From: Fibrobacterota bacterium
Lineage (GTDB): Bacteria; Fibrobacterota; Chitinivibrionia; Chitinivibrionales; Chitinispirillaceae
DNA length: 49,801 nucleotides
Direction: 5' to 3'
NCBI GenBank assembly: GCA_003164335.1
Contig: PLTF01000107.1
Location: forward strand, 1-49,801
Part shown: one piece after another, positions 34,059-42,399 of the stretch
Numbering within the stretch: position 1 is the first letter of the stretch
Layout of the letters: every line of letters starts with the position of its first letter
Made by a program: the position numbers and the translations under genes
Notes under the pieces: generated by a model
Told to the model about the DNA's origin: nothing
Databases searched by the model: none
Seen by the model: the letters and a program-made list of their open reading frames with translations, nothing else

Positions 34059-36284
34059 TTAGAACAACTGGTTGGTCTTTTGGGCCCGACGTTTTTTTTC
34101 TACAACGGCAGTTCCGAAAACATCATTTTTCTGGCTCCCAACGGTGTGACTCGTCCCGTGCAGGGGGCAGGTATCCACGACTGCGTCGCTCAGGAAATAG
34201 TCGGTTTTGGTACTGGGACAGGCATCCGTTGCAATGAGGTGGGATTCATCACACAGCCTCTCTGCCTTTATTCCTTCCGGCATATCGAAGTCCTCCTCCG
34301 GCAGGTGCCGGTGCAGGGCGATCATTACCGGGACCCATACCGGAACTGCGGCCACTGCGCCGGTAACGCCGGGTCCGAGCGACCGTCGCTCGTCAACCCC
34401 GGTCCAGACGCAGCAGACGACCTGCGGCGTGAATCCGACGAACCACGCGTCGGAATAGTCGTTTGTCGTCCCCGTCTTTCCCCCCGCCGGGCGCGTAAAC
34501 CCCATGGCCGGGATATCTGACGCCGTTCCGCAGCAGACAACCGTCTTCAGGAGCGAACTCATGAGAAATGCGGTTTGCGGGGATAATACCACATGCTCTT
34601 CATGGGTATGCTGTTCAAGAATCTTACCCGATTTGTCCACTATCTTCTCAATGAAATATGGTTCTACCGCGATGCCCCGGTTGGCGAAGATCTGGTAGGC
34701 GCATGCCATCTCCATCGGGGTGACCTCGCATGACCCGACCGCGAGCGAGGGGATCGCCTGGAGGTTATGGCTGAATCCCATCCGTCGAGCGTAATCCACC
34801 ACCAGTTGCGGCCCTATTTTCATGATGACCTGGATTGCAACCATGTTAACCGAAAGCGCAATGGCGCGGCGGATGGTGGTAGCGCCGTGAAACGCGTGGT
34901 CGTAGTTTTCCGGCCGCCACTCGCCTTCAGGCGTCTGAAGCGTGACCGGCTGGTCGGATACGACGCTGGCAGGCGAGTAACCGTGTTCCATTGCCGCCGT
35001 ATAGACAAAAGGTTTGAAGGCCGACCCCGGCTGCCGCAACGCCATGGTTGCCCTGTTGAATTTGCTCTCCTCAAAGTTCCTGCCGCCGATAAGCGTTCTT
35101 ATGCCGCCGGTCGCGGCATCGAGCGCGATCACGGCGATCTGGGCTTTCCGCAGCTTTATTGAGTCGCCGAACTGCTCGTATTCATTGGCGTCCCGTTCGT
35201 AAATCGAGTCGAAATGGGACAGGAAGGTCTCGCGGGAAATTTTATGCTTGCGTGCCGTACGCGTAAAATCAACAAACATCCCGTTTAAGCGAGCCTGAAG
35301 GGACGAAATTTCGTCGGAAGCGGCTTTTTCAGCGGCCTCCTGTCCGGAGAGGTCCAGGGTAGTATAGACTGTCAGCCCGCCATTGTAGAGCACATCGTCG
35401 CCGTACTTGTCGGAAATGTGTTTTCGCACCATTTCAAGGAAATAGCCGGCCGTCGTGCTCTTCTCGGATGATAACCGGACGATTATCGGGATTGCCGTGG
35501 CCGCTATGCAGGAAGCGTTGTCGATAGCATGTGTTTCCATCATGGCATGGAGGACCGCATTCCGGCGGACGGTGCAGCGATGAAGATTTTCTTTTTTATC
35601 GGGCCGGTAACGCTCAGGGGTCTGGATGATGCCTGCGAGGGTTGCGCACTCATTAAGATTAAGATCGCCTACCCGTTTGCCGAAATATTGCTCGCTGGCG
35701 GCCTCGACGCCCCAGGCGCCGCCTCCAAAACAGACCTGGTTAAGGTAAAGTTCGAGTATCTCATCCTTTGTGTAGCAGGATTCAAGCTGCACTGCGGTAA
35801 GTGCCTCCCTGATCTTCCGCTCCATCGAGGGTTTGGAGGTCAGATACAGGTTCCGTGCAAGCTGCTGGGTAAGGGTTGAAGCGCCTTGGGCATAGCCCCC
35901 CCTGACCACATCGATCAATGCCGCCTGGATGAGTCTCCGGATATCCATGCCCCAGTGTCGGTAGAATTTGCGATCTTCAATGGCTATAACGGCTTTTTGA
36001 AGATTTAACGGGATCTTATCGAGCGGAACGAAGCTTCGGCGTTCAATGCCGAACTCATGCACAATCCTGCCGTTCTTATCGAGGACCCGTGAGGCAAGCG
36101 GCTGCTCGATATTCTGCAGCTGAGAAACTGTCGGCAGATTCTGGGATAACCGGAAAACGAACCAGACTCCGACGGCTCCGAGAAAGGAAATTATCCCTAT
36201 GCCCGCAATGACGGCACAGGCGACCGGTTGTTGTCGGATCGTCCTGATAATTATTTGAGAGTAATTTTTCCGTGAATTCAACAT
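34059..36284 (-). CDS. bifunctional penicillin-binding protein, PBP1A type
   Basis: A 741-residue class A PBP that polymerises and cross-links peptidoglycan in the periplasm. It has a basic N-terminus and one anchor helix (about 21-45). The GT51 glycosyltransferase domain (about 60-240) has AIEDRKFYRHWGMDIRRLI with the catalytic Glu (103), GASTLTQQLARNLYL and ERKIREALTAVQLE. The transpeptidase domain has PGSAFKPF (active Ser about 421 in SxxK), LSVNMVA (SxN, about 478) and GGKTGTTNDYSDAWFVG (KTGT, about 603). All catalytic motifs are intact and the length is normal. No clear Shine-Dalgarno site precedes ATG 36284. The gene is divergent from gmd; the protease gene follows it. Confidence 0.95.
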   Translation of the reverse strand: MLNSRKNYSQIIIRTIRQQPVACAVIAGIGIISFLGAVGVWFVFRLSQNLPTVSQLQNIEQPLASRVLDKNGRIVHEFGIERRSFVPLDKIPLNLQKAVIAIEDRKFYRHWGMDIRRLIQAALIDVVRGGYAQGASTLTQQLARNLYLTSKPSMERKIREALTAVQLESCYTKDEILELYLNQVCFGGGAWGVEAASEQYFGKRVGDLNLNECATLAGIIQTPERYRPDKKENLHRCTVRRNAVLHAMMETHAIDNASCIAATAIPIIVRLSSEKSTTAGYFLEMVRKHISDKYGDDVLYNGGLTVYTTLDLSGQEAAEKAASDEISSLQARLNGMFVDFTRTARKHKISRETFLSHFDSIYERDANEYEQFGDSIKLRKAQIAVIALDAATGGIRTLIGGRNFEESKFNRATMALRQPGSAFKPFVYTAAMEHGYSPASVVSDQPVTLQTPEGEWRPENYDHAFHGATTIRRAIALSVNMVAIQVIMKIGPQLVVDYARRMGFSHNLQAIPSLAVGSCEVTPMEMACAYQIFANRGIAVEPYFIEKIVDKSGKILEQHTHEEHVVLSPQTAFLMSSLLKTVVCCGTASDIPAMGFTRPAGGKTGTTNDYSDAWFVGFTPQVVCCVWTGVDERRSLGPGVTGAVAAVPVWVPVMIALHRHLPEEDFDMPEGIKAERLCDESHLIATDACPSTKTDYFLSDAVVDTCPLHGTSHTVGSQKNDVFGTAVVEKKRRAQKTNQLF

Positions 36285-36419
36285 GGTAAAAAAATACAGT
36301 CCCCCACGGGAGTTATCAATTGCTTAAATCCCCATGCATCCTTTGTGCAGGTGCGGGGATTGATCCGGCCTGAACCGGCATAGGCAGCGAGGTACAAATA
36401 TTTCCTTACCTATAAGAAA

Positions 36420-36470
36420 ATGGCAGGCTTCTTCGCGGTCCCCGCAGCTTTCTGCGGGGAGCTTCAATTA
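36420..36470 (+). repeat. dispersed hairpin repeat, copy B
   Basis: A 51-bp element with the same frame as the copy at 31706: ATGGCAGGCT, CGCGGTCCCC, a perfect 8-bp stem (CCCCGCAG 36440-36447, CTGCGGGG 36452-36459) and GAGCTTCAATTA. It lies in the 297-bp divergent gap between the PBP gene and gmd, here in the leader of gmd. Confidence 0.65.
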
Positions 36471-36581
36471 TTTTAATCCTGGAAATTGCAATGACTGCAT
36501 GGTTTTTTGAATTTATCCGTCAGGTTCCCGATAATAATTTTCCGGATAAATAATTGCCGGGTCGGTAAAAAGGAGAGGTCG

Positions 36582-37613
36582 ATGAAAAAAAAGGCGCTCA
36601 TTACCGGTGTTACAGGCCAGGATGGCTCCTACCTGGCTGAACTCCTTCTGGAAAAGGGATACGAGGTTCACGGCATGATCCGGCGGTCAAGTTCCTTCAA
36701 CCGCGAGCGGATCGAGCATCTCTACCGGGACCCTTACGGCAAACAGTTGAGTTTCTTCCTGCACTATGGAGATCTGGCCGACTCCAGCAACTTGAATCGC
36801 ATGCTCGAACATGTGCAGCCTGATGAGATTTATAATCTTGCTGCTCAGTCGCATGTGCGGGTTTCATTCGAGGTTCCGGAATATACCGCCGATATCGATG
36901 CGGTCGGGACATTGCGGCTTCTCGATGCGATCAAGGAAACCGGAATCAAGTGCCGGTTTTACCAGGCTTCAACATCGGAGCTCTACGGGAAGGTTCAGGA
37001 GGTGCCGCAAACGGAAAAGACTCCCTTCTACCCTCGCTCACCCTATGGTGTTGCGAAACTTTATGCCTACTGGATCGTCGTCAACTACCGGGAAGCATAT
37101 GGTCTCCATGCCTCAAACGGCATTCTGTTCAACCATGAATCGCCGCGCCGCGGAGAAAATTTCGTTACCAGAAAGATTACCCTGACGGCGGCAGCCATAA
37201 ACGCCGGACACAAAGAGTGCCTTTATATAGGTAACCTGGATGCCCGGAGGGATTGGGGATATGCACCGGATTATGTAAAGGCAATGTGGCTCATGCTGCA
37301 GCAGAACTCTCCGGACGATTATGTCATTGCAACCGGTGAAACCCATTCGGTCCGGGAATTCATCGAGAGGGCCTTCGGCGTATTCAAAATCAGGTTACAG
37401 TGGCAGGGAAAGGGAATCGGTGAGGAGGGTGTAGACGCTGAAACCGGAAGGACTCTGGTGCGGATCGATCCTAAATATTTCCGTCCTACCGAAGTCGACC
37501 TCCTGCTTGGCGATCCGTCCAAAGCGATAAAATGTCTGGGCTGGAAACCATCGATCGGGTTCAACGAGCTGGTTACCCTCATGGCAAAGGCAGACGGCGG
37601 CATTAACGATTGA
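36582..37613 (+). CDS. gmd: GDP-mannose 4,6-dehydratase
   Basis: A 343-residue short-chain dehydrogenase that converts GDP-mannose to GDP-4-keto-6-deoxymannose, the precursor of GDP-fucose, GDP-rhamnose or GDP-perosamine. ATG 36582 was chosen for AAAAAGGAGAGG just upstream; the frame stays open further up without a ribosome-binding site. Visible are the NAD(P)-binding [20 protein letters not shown] (9-28), [38 protein letters not shown], the active-site QASTSELYG (Thr/Ser 131-132, Glu 133), [13 protein letters not shown] (Tyr 155, Lys 159) and [18 protein letters not shown]. It is full length. No reductase or epimerase gene for the next step lies in the window. Confidence 0.97.
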   Translation: MKKKALITGVTGQDGSYLAELLLEKGYEVHGMIRRSSSFNRERIEHLYRDPYGKQLSFFLHYGDLADSSNLNRMLEHVQPDEIYNLAAQSHVRVSFEVPEYTADIDAVGTLRLLDAIKETGIKCRFYQASTSELYGKVQEVPQTEKTPFYPRSPYGVAKLYAYWIVVNYREAYGLHASNGILFNHESPRRGENFVTRKITLTAAAINAGHKECLYIGNLDARRDWGYAPDYVKAMWLMLQQNSPDDYVIATGETHSVREFIERAFGVFKIRLQWQGKGIGEEGVDAETGRTLVRIDPKYFRPTEVDLLLGDPSKAIKCLGWKPSIGFNELVTLMAKADGGIND

Positions 37614-37666
37614 GCGGTGAAGCCTCAACGGCAAGTAATATTCCCGCCGGGGATCCGGAGAAATTG

Positions 37667-37867
37667 ATGACCGAATGTGCGCATCAAAAAAAAACCGGTG
37701 CATGTTCCTGTACCTACCCCTGCTCCCGTCATGGGAGGTGCTGCGAATGTATCTCTTTCCATCGGAGTTCAGGGGAGCTACCGGGCTGCTATTTTACCAT
37801 TGAGGGCGAAAAAACGTACGATCGGTCCCTCAAGGCATATTTGCGCGACCGGGGGGCTCAATATTAA
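37667..37867 (+). CDS. small Cys-rich DUF6485-like protein
   Basis: A 66-residue protein. ATG 37667 was chosen because GGAG lies 8 nt upstream and family members begin in this way; the frame is open back to 37610 but that part is not conserved-looking. Cysteines are arranged as [20 protein letters not shown] and then [20 protein letters not shown], followed by [17 protein letters not shown]. Seven to eight Cys in 45 residues suggest a metal site, zinc or Fe-S. The pattern matches a short family widespread in anaerobes (DUF6485), function unknown. It lies directly after gmd and just before the lipoprotein gene. Confidence 0.8.
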   Translation: MTECAHQKKTGACSCTYPCSRHGRCCECISFHRSSGELPGCYFTIEGEKTYDRSLKAYLRDRGAQY

Positions 37868-37892
37868 TGGTCATCCAAGCGAATTCTTCGCT

Positions 37893-38999
37893 ATGAAGAC
37901 GATGCAGTTCCTTCGGTACCTTGCTATCCTTCAGCTCGGGATAGTTGCCGCCGCCTGTGGGGGTGGGCCGGGTGACGAAGAGGCTGATAATGTCAACTGG
38001 CAGGAGGCGGCACGCTTCGTCGACACCTTGCGGTACAAATCGGCTGTCATCGACTCGATAAAAAGCGCTTTTCAGGTCTCATTTCCCGCCTCACCGCTTC
38101 GGAACGTACCGGAGCAAAGTTTTTCGCGCGGAGAAATTCTGGTTTATGATGTCGGTTGGGGTCCCTTCAAGGCCGGATATGTTGTTTTAACGGCCGAGCC
38201 GGACGCGGCAACCGGAACCATCCGGCTCGACGGCAAGGCACTTTCAAGAGGATTTGTCAGCACGTTCTATCGGATGCGGGATAATGTGATTTCAACCGTG
38301 GATGCGGGAGGGCTTTATCCGTTTTTTTTCGAGCAGCATCTTCGGGAAGGCAAACACTATAAGGCCGACACCTGGATCCTGTTCGATCACACCCGCGATT
38401 CCGTGCATATCAAAGACGGTAAGTTGCTGAGCATGAACGCGACAAAATTTACTAACGACTATCTTTCGATATTTTATTATCTACGAAGCCTATCCTTTGG
38501 GCCGGGCGATACCTTTTCCCTGCCGATCTGCGTTGACAAAAAGCTCCGGGTCATCAATTTTTTCTGCAAGGGGCGCGATACCGTGGATGTGGACGGCAAA
38601 CCGATCCCCTGCCTCGACATCCTGCCGAGAATTTCCGACGATAAGGGCACGTTCAATAAGAAAAACGGGTTTGAAGTCTGGTTATCGGACGACGCGATCA
38701 AGATGCCCGTCAAGATCAAGTCGAAAATCCGCATAGGGTCGATTTTTGCAAAGCTTGTCTATTCGTATCGACCCGTGCGCCAGGCCCTGCCGGTTGCCGC
38801 CCGCCGCCGCGACTCTGCGCATGCCTCGGATACGGCACCCCTGCGTGCCGCCCGAAAGCACGACTCATCCAGAGCCTCCGATTCCCGTGAGCTCCCGGAT
38901 TCGGTTAAAAAGCCCGGAACCCCGCAGTTCTATTCCACCGCCGGCGGTCGCGACACAGCGCACTCCCGCACCGGCTCCGTGGCCCCCTCTTCACCCTGA
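37893..38999 (+). CDS. DUF3108-like lipoprotein with a charged C-terminal tail
   Basis: A 368-residue protein. ATG 37893 is chosen because it starts a lipoprotein signal (MKTMQFLRYLAILQLGIV, then AAAC as lipobox); no strong ribosome-binding site is seen and ATG 37902 is an alternative. The frame is open further upstream but that part is the shadow of the Cys-rich gene. The central domain (about 75-285) has DUF3108 features: EILVYDVGWGPFKAGYVVLT, FVSTFYRMRDNVISTVDAGG, PFFFEQHLREGKHYK, LRSLSFGPGDTFSLPICVD and SDDAIKMPVKIKSKIRIGSI. The last 75 residues are low-complexity, with repeats of the form R(R/K)xDSxxAS. It is probably an outer-membrane or periplasmic lipoprotein; function unknown. Confidence 0.8.
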   Translation: MKTMQFLRYLAILQLGIVAAACGGGPGDEEADNVNWQEAARFVDTLRYKSAVIDSIKSAFQVSFPASPLRNVPEQSFSRGEILVYDVGWGPFKAGYVVLTAEPDAATGTIRLDGKALSRGFVSTFYRMRDNVISTVDAGGLYPFFFEQHLREGKHYKADTWILFDHTRDSVHIKDGKLLSMNATKFTNDYLSIFYYLRSLSFGPGDTFSLPICVDKKLRVINFFCKGRDTVDVDGKPIPCLDILPRISDDKGTFNKKNGFEVWLSDDAIKMPVKIKSKIRIGSIFAKLVYSYRPVRQALPVAARRRDSAHASDTAPLRAARKHDSSRASDSRELPDSVKKPGTPQFYSTAGGRDTAHSRTGSVAPSSP

Positions 39000-39013
39000 T
39001 CCTCCCGACGCCG

Positions 39014-39640
39014 ATGCTCCAGACCATTCTCAGCCGGGACAGCGCACTATTCCTCCTTATTAACCGGGGCCTCGCAAATCCGCTGTTTGATGCATTCTTC
39101 GCCACCGTTACAAACGGAAAGTTCTGGATTGTTCCGGGAATTGCGGCCGCCCTTATTTATCTGATCTGCGAAAAGAAAAAGGCCCTGGTGGTACTTGGCC
39201 TTGCCCTGGTGACCGTAACGCTGACCGACCAGCTCGCAACCGATCTTCTTAAACCGCTGGTGCACCGTCTCCGGCCTTGCAACCCGCATGCCCTCGTCGA
39301 AGGCGGACGGTATATTCTCGTTCATTGTCTCAGAACTTCGTATTCGTTCCCTTCCAATCATGCCATGAACATGTTCGGCCAGGCAATGCTGTTGACGCTC
39401 TTCTACCCGAGATTCGGCGTATATTTTTTTTCTTTTGCCGGGATCATTGGATTTTCCCGGATATATGTGGGAGTCCACTACCCTCTCGATGTTGCAGGGG
39501 GAGCGGTTTTCGGGGTTGTCTGCGGTGCGATCGTTTGGGCAGGATACCGCTTTGTTATCCGGCGGCTTGCGGCGGGAAAGTCTCGCCGTGTCTTCGCCCA
39601 TAACGAGCCCTTGTCGAGCGATAACCAATTGCCGCACTAG
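39014..39640 (+). CDS. PAP2-family membrane phosphatase
   Basis: A 208-residue membrane protein of the PAP2 / undecaprenyl-diphosphatase (BcrC/PgpB-like) family, which dephosphorylates lipid phosphates at the outer face of the inner membrane. The three phosphatase motifs are present: KPLVHRLRPCNP (KxxxxxxRP, about 83-91), SYSFPSNHAMNMFG (PSxH, about 113-118) and GFSRIYVGVHYPLDV (SRxxxxxHxxxD, about 149-161). Five to six helices are seen. It starts 14 bp after the lipoprotein stop and converges on the TMTC-like gene. In this glycan-rich neighbourhood, recycling of the undecaprenyl carrier is a reasonable role. Confidence 0.9.
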   Translation: MLQTILSRDSALFLLINRGLANPLFDAFFATVTNGKFWIVPGIAAALIYLICEKKKALVVLGLALVTVTLTDQLATDLLKPLVHRLRPCNPHALVEGGRYILVHCLRTSYSFPSNHAMNMFGQAMLLTLFYPRFGVYFFSFAGIIGFSRIYVGVHYPLDVAGGAVFGVVCGAIVWAGYRFVIRRLAAGKSRRVFAHNEPLSSDNQLPH

Positions 39641-39707
39641 GGCACTCTGGATACCCCGTTATCGCCGCGCCGGCATTCTGCATACCGGTATTGATCGAAT
39701 TCCCCTG

Positions 39708-41672
39708 CTACTGCCCAGCATACCGATACCGGTTTGCCCTTTCCGGTTCGTGCAGGAACATGCAGATCCCTGCGAAATTGCTGAAATAGGCGGGGTCGAT
39801 TTTAGGATCGATGGCAAGCGCTTTTTCATAATAATCGGCTGCCCGGCCATAGAGTTCTCTCTGCCCGGCGGCGAGTCCGATGTTGCCCGATGCGAGGGCT
39901 GCCTTTACATCGATTGCCGCTGCCTTCTGCTGAAACGCAAGCCCCATGTTTCCGAAGGCGAGAGCGGAATGCGGATCGATCGACGCCGCCCGGGAGCAAT
40001 AATAAATAACGCTGTCCGGCTGCTGCATTTGAAAAAAGCAGAAACCGATTTTACAGAGTGCCGTAACATTGTCGGGATGCAGGGCAAGCACGGATTTGAA
40101 ATCCGTTACGGCATCCCGGACATTGCCGAGGTCAAGGTCGCAATTCCCCAGGCAGACACCTTCGTTGGGCTGATCGGGCACGATAACCATCGATGCCCTG
40201 AGGTCTGAAACCGCTTCCTGCAGAAGCTGCCGTTTTTTCTCCGGGTTACGCTCACTCTGCGATTGATAATAGAATGCGACGCCGCGGCAGGTGAGGGCCG
40301 GCGCGTTTCTGGAGACAAATTGCAGGGAAATCGAGCAATCCCTGATGGCGCCTTCATAGTCGTGAAAGACATTAACCCGGGAAAGAGCGCGATTGGCGTA
40401 AGCCTCGAACGCGGTAGGTTCTTTAGCGATGCAATCGCTCCAGAGTGTGAAGCTGTCGTGCCAGACGCCGACGCGCTGCCAGGTGAGTACCGACAGCAGG
40501 GCTATATAGGCGATGATACCGACATACCAGGCTTTTTTGAGGACGGAATTGAACGCGACGAAGCGATACGTAGCGGCAAGAATGAGGCAGAACCCGACGG
40601 AAGGAATATACGTATAGCGGTCGGCCATGATCGCCCTTCCCACCGGCAGGAGCTGCAGGGTAAATAAAATGGATACGGTAAAAAAAATGATTCCAAAGGC
40701 GGTCAATTTGTCGTCTTTTCTTATGCTCCTGATAAACAGCAGTCCGGTGCAGCCGATGACCCCGAGCGATGAGAGAAACCAGGTGAGAGGAATCGCGCCG
40801 GTCGCCAGGAAAGGGTAGGGATACATTGCCGCAAGGCGAATGGGAAGGAGGAGCTTGATAATATAACTAGCGTAGCCGTAGCCGGCAACCGGGAAGCGAT
40901 AATACCAGGCGACCTCCTTGATTGCGCCACCCGTACGTTGTGCGAAAATTGCCACAATGCCGAACACCAGGGCGAGCACGAAAAAGGGGATTTTTTCGAG
41001 GAGGGCCTTCTTTGAAAAGGGTTTTTTCCGCAAAAGCCAGTCGATCGCCATGACCGAGAGCGGCATGGCGGCGGCCTGACCCTTCGAGAGCAGCGACAGC
41101 AGGCAAAAAGCAAGCGACAGGATATAAAGAGCGCGCCGGTTGCGCAGGCAGTAGGTACTGTAGCACACGAGGCTGCCGAGAAAAAAGGCTGCGTACAGGA
41201 GGTCCTTCCGTTCACTGGCCCAGGCCACGGATTCCACATGGAGGGTATGCACGCCGAAAAGGAGCGCCGCGAAGAAAGCGATGCGACGCTCCCGGGTCAG
41301 GATGACGATCAGGGCGAAAACCAGGAACGTATTGATAAGGTGAAGAAGCAGGTTGAACAGATGGTAGGCAAGCGGATTCCTGCCCGAAACGGCATAATCG
41401 ATATCCAGGGAGAGAAGCGTCAGCGGATGGTAATTCCCCTGGAAAAATGTTGAACATACCTTTACTAAAGCAGAGGGTGTTATTTCGCCGAGCAGGGGAT
41501 TCTGCAACACGTACCGGTCGTCATCCCAATTTGTCAATTCATTGCGGAGTGATAATGCATAAACGGCTATCGTGACAAGCGATAGTATCGCAAGGGCAAC
41601 GACCGGAAACCTCCCCTTTGCGCGGGGTACCGCGGGGAGGGGGATGGGCATCGGAGCTCGTTTTTTCTTCAT
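39708..41672 (-). CDS. TMTC-like multipass membrane protein with C-terminal TPRs
   Basis: A 654-residue protein with about 11 helices in the first 420 residues and tetratricopeptide repeats in the last 200. The first periplasmic loop has LTNWDDDRYVLQNPLL; the Asp-Asp is the GT-C-type signature also seen in TMTC O-mannosyltransferases. Other conserved pieces are GNYHPLTLLSLDIDYAVSG, LFGVHTLHVESVAWASERKD, LLSKGQAAAMPLSVMAID and MADRYTYIPSVGF. TPR-like helices include VRDAVTDFKSVLALHPDNV and GRAADYYEKALAIDPKIDPA. The family is common in environmental Gram-negatives; a glycosyltransferase role using a lipid-linked sugar is likely but unproven. The start (ATG 41672) lacks a clear ribosome-binding site. 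Confidence 0.82.
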   Translation of the reverse strand: MKKKRAPMPIPLPAVPRAKGRFPVVALAILSLVTIAVYALSLRNELTNWDDDRYVLQNPLLGEITPSALVKVCSTFFQGNYHPLTLLSLDIDYAVSGRNPLAYHLFNLLLHLINTFLVFALIVILTRERRIAFFAALLFGVHTLHVESVAWASERKDLLYAAFFLGSLVCYSTYCLRNRRALYILSLAFCLLSLLSKGQAAAMPLSVMAIDWLLRKKPFSKKALLEKIPFFVLALVFGIVAIFAQRTGGAIKEVAWYYRFPVAGYGYASYIIKLLLPIRLAAMYPYPFLATGAIPLTWFLSSLGVIGCTGLLFIRSIRKDDKLTAFGIIFFTVSILFTLQLLPVGRAIMADRYTYIPSVGFCLILAATYRFVAFNSVLKKAWYVGIIAYIALLSVLTWQRVGVWHDSFTLWSDCIAKEPTAFEAYANRALSRVNVFHDYEGAIRDCSISLQFVSRNAPALTCRGVAFYYQSQSERNPEKKRQLLQEAVSDLRASMVIVPDQPNEGVCLGNCDLDLGNVRDAVTDFKSVLALHPDNVTALCKIGFCFFQMQQPDSVIYYCSRAASIDPHSALAFGNMGLAFQQKAAAIDVKAALASGNIGLAAGQRELYGRAADYYEKALAIDPKIDPAYFSNFAGICMFLHEPERANRYRYAGQ

Positions 41673-42399
41673 GAAAAAAGTTCCCGGGTCGGCTTCTGCA
41701 GGAGGGGGGCGCTCCTTAAAGCTTCCGGAACCGGTGAAAGTGGCATGGGAAATCCTTTTTCGAACCGCATGCTATCGTTGAAAGGCAGCACCCGGGCTGA
41801 TACTGTTGTAACAAATTGGTAATAACTATGATAGGGAATACTCCGGACTCTATGCCGACCCCTGATGCGGCAAAAAACACCAGTTTCTAAATTACATCTT
41901 TTATCCTCGCCGAAGCAAAACCTGCACGGAATGCTCCATACCCGAATATCGCCGGACGGAAACATGGAGCCGCTTTCCCTCCCGCTTTGTCGCAGCCCGC
42001 CCCTGCGTCGTCGAATGAGCCCTTCCGCGTATCTCCTTGGAAAGAATCGGGTAACCGGCGGAGGAATTTTTTGCCGCATCCGGGAGCGGCAATTTTTACC
42101 GGTCGACAAAGGGGAAAACAGGTAATAGCAATTGTTAATAAGCCCCGTCGTTATTGGCAAAAAGCCATTGCATTGTGGAGAAAATAATTGGATAATTACG
42201 GACACAACGGTAATTTGTTTCCATGCCTGATTGTACTTTGACAATTATCGGTGAGCCGGTTAGCACGGGATTCATTATTCGCTCGAATTCCGGGCTGATG
42301 ACCTTCAGTTAAATCAACATACGCGGCGGATTGCAATGAGCTGCGAGGTGTTCGGTAACGATCATTTCCTTGAATTGGATTGAAAAAGGGGAGGATTCT
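41673..42399. other. 727-bp gap before the giant repeat protein gene
   Basis: Frames such as the minus-strand one at 41669-42244 are Arg-rich, without a ribosome-binding site or family features. The divergent promoters of the TMTC-like gene and of the giant gene should lie here. A TTGACA at 42238-42243 has no convincing -10 box at the right distance. The GGGGAGG at 42389-42394 is the ribosome-binding site of the giant gene. I see no RNA gene. Confidence 0.35.

Noticed and set aside
41669-42244. 191-codon minus-strand frame before the TMTC-like gene
   Set aside because: Irregular composition, no ribosome-binding site, no domain; it overlaps the promoter region of two divergent genes.
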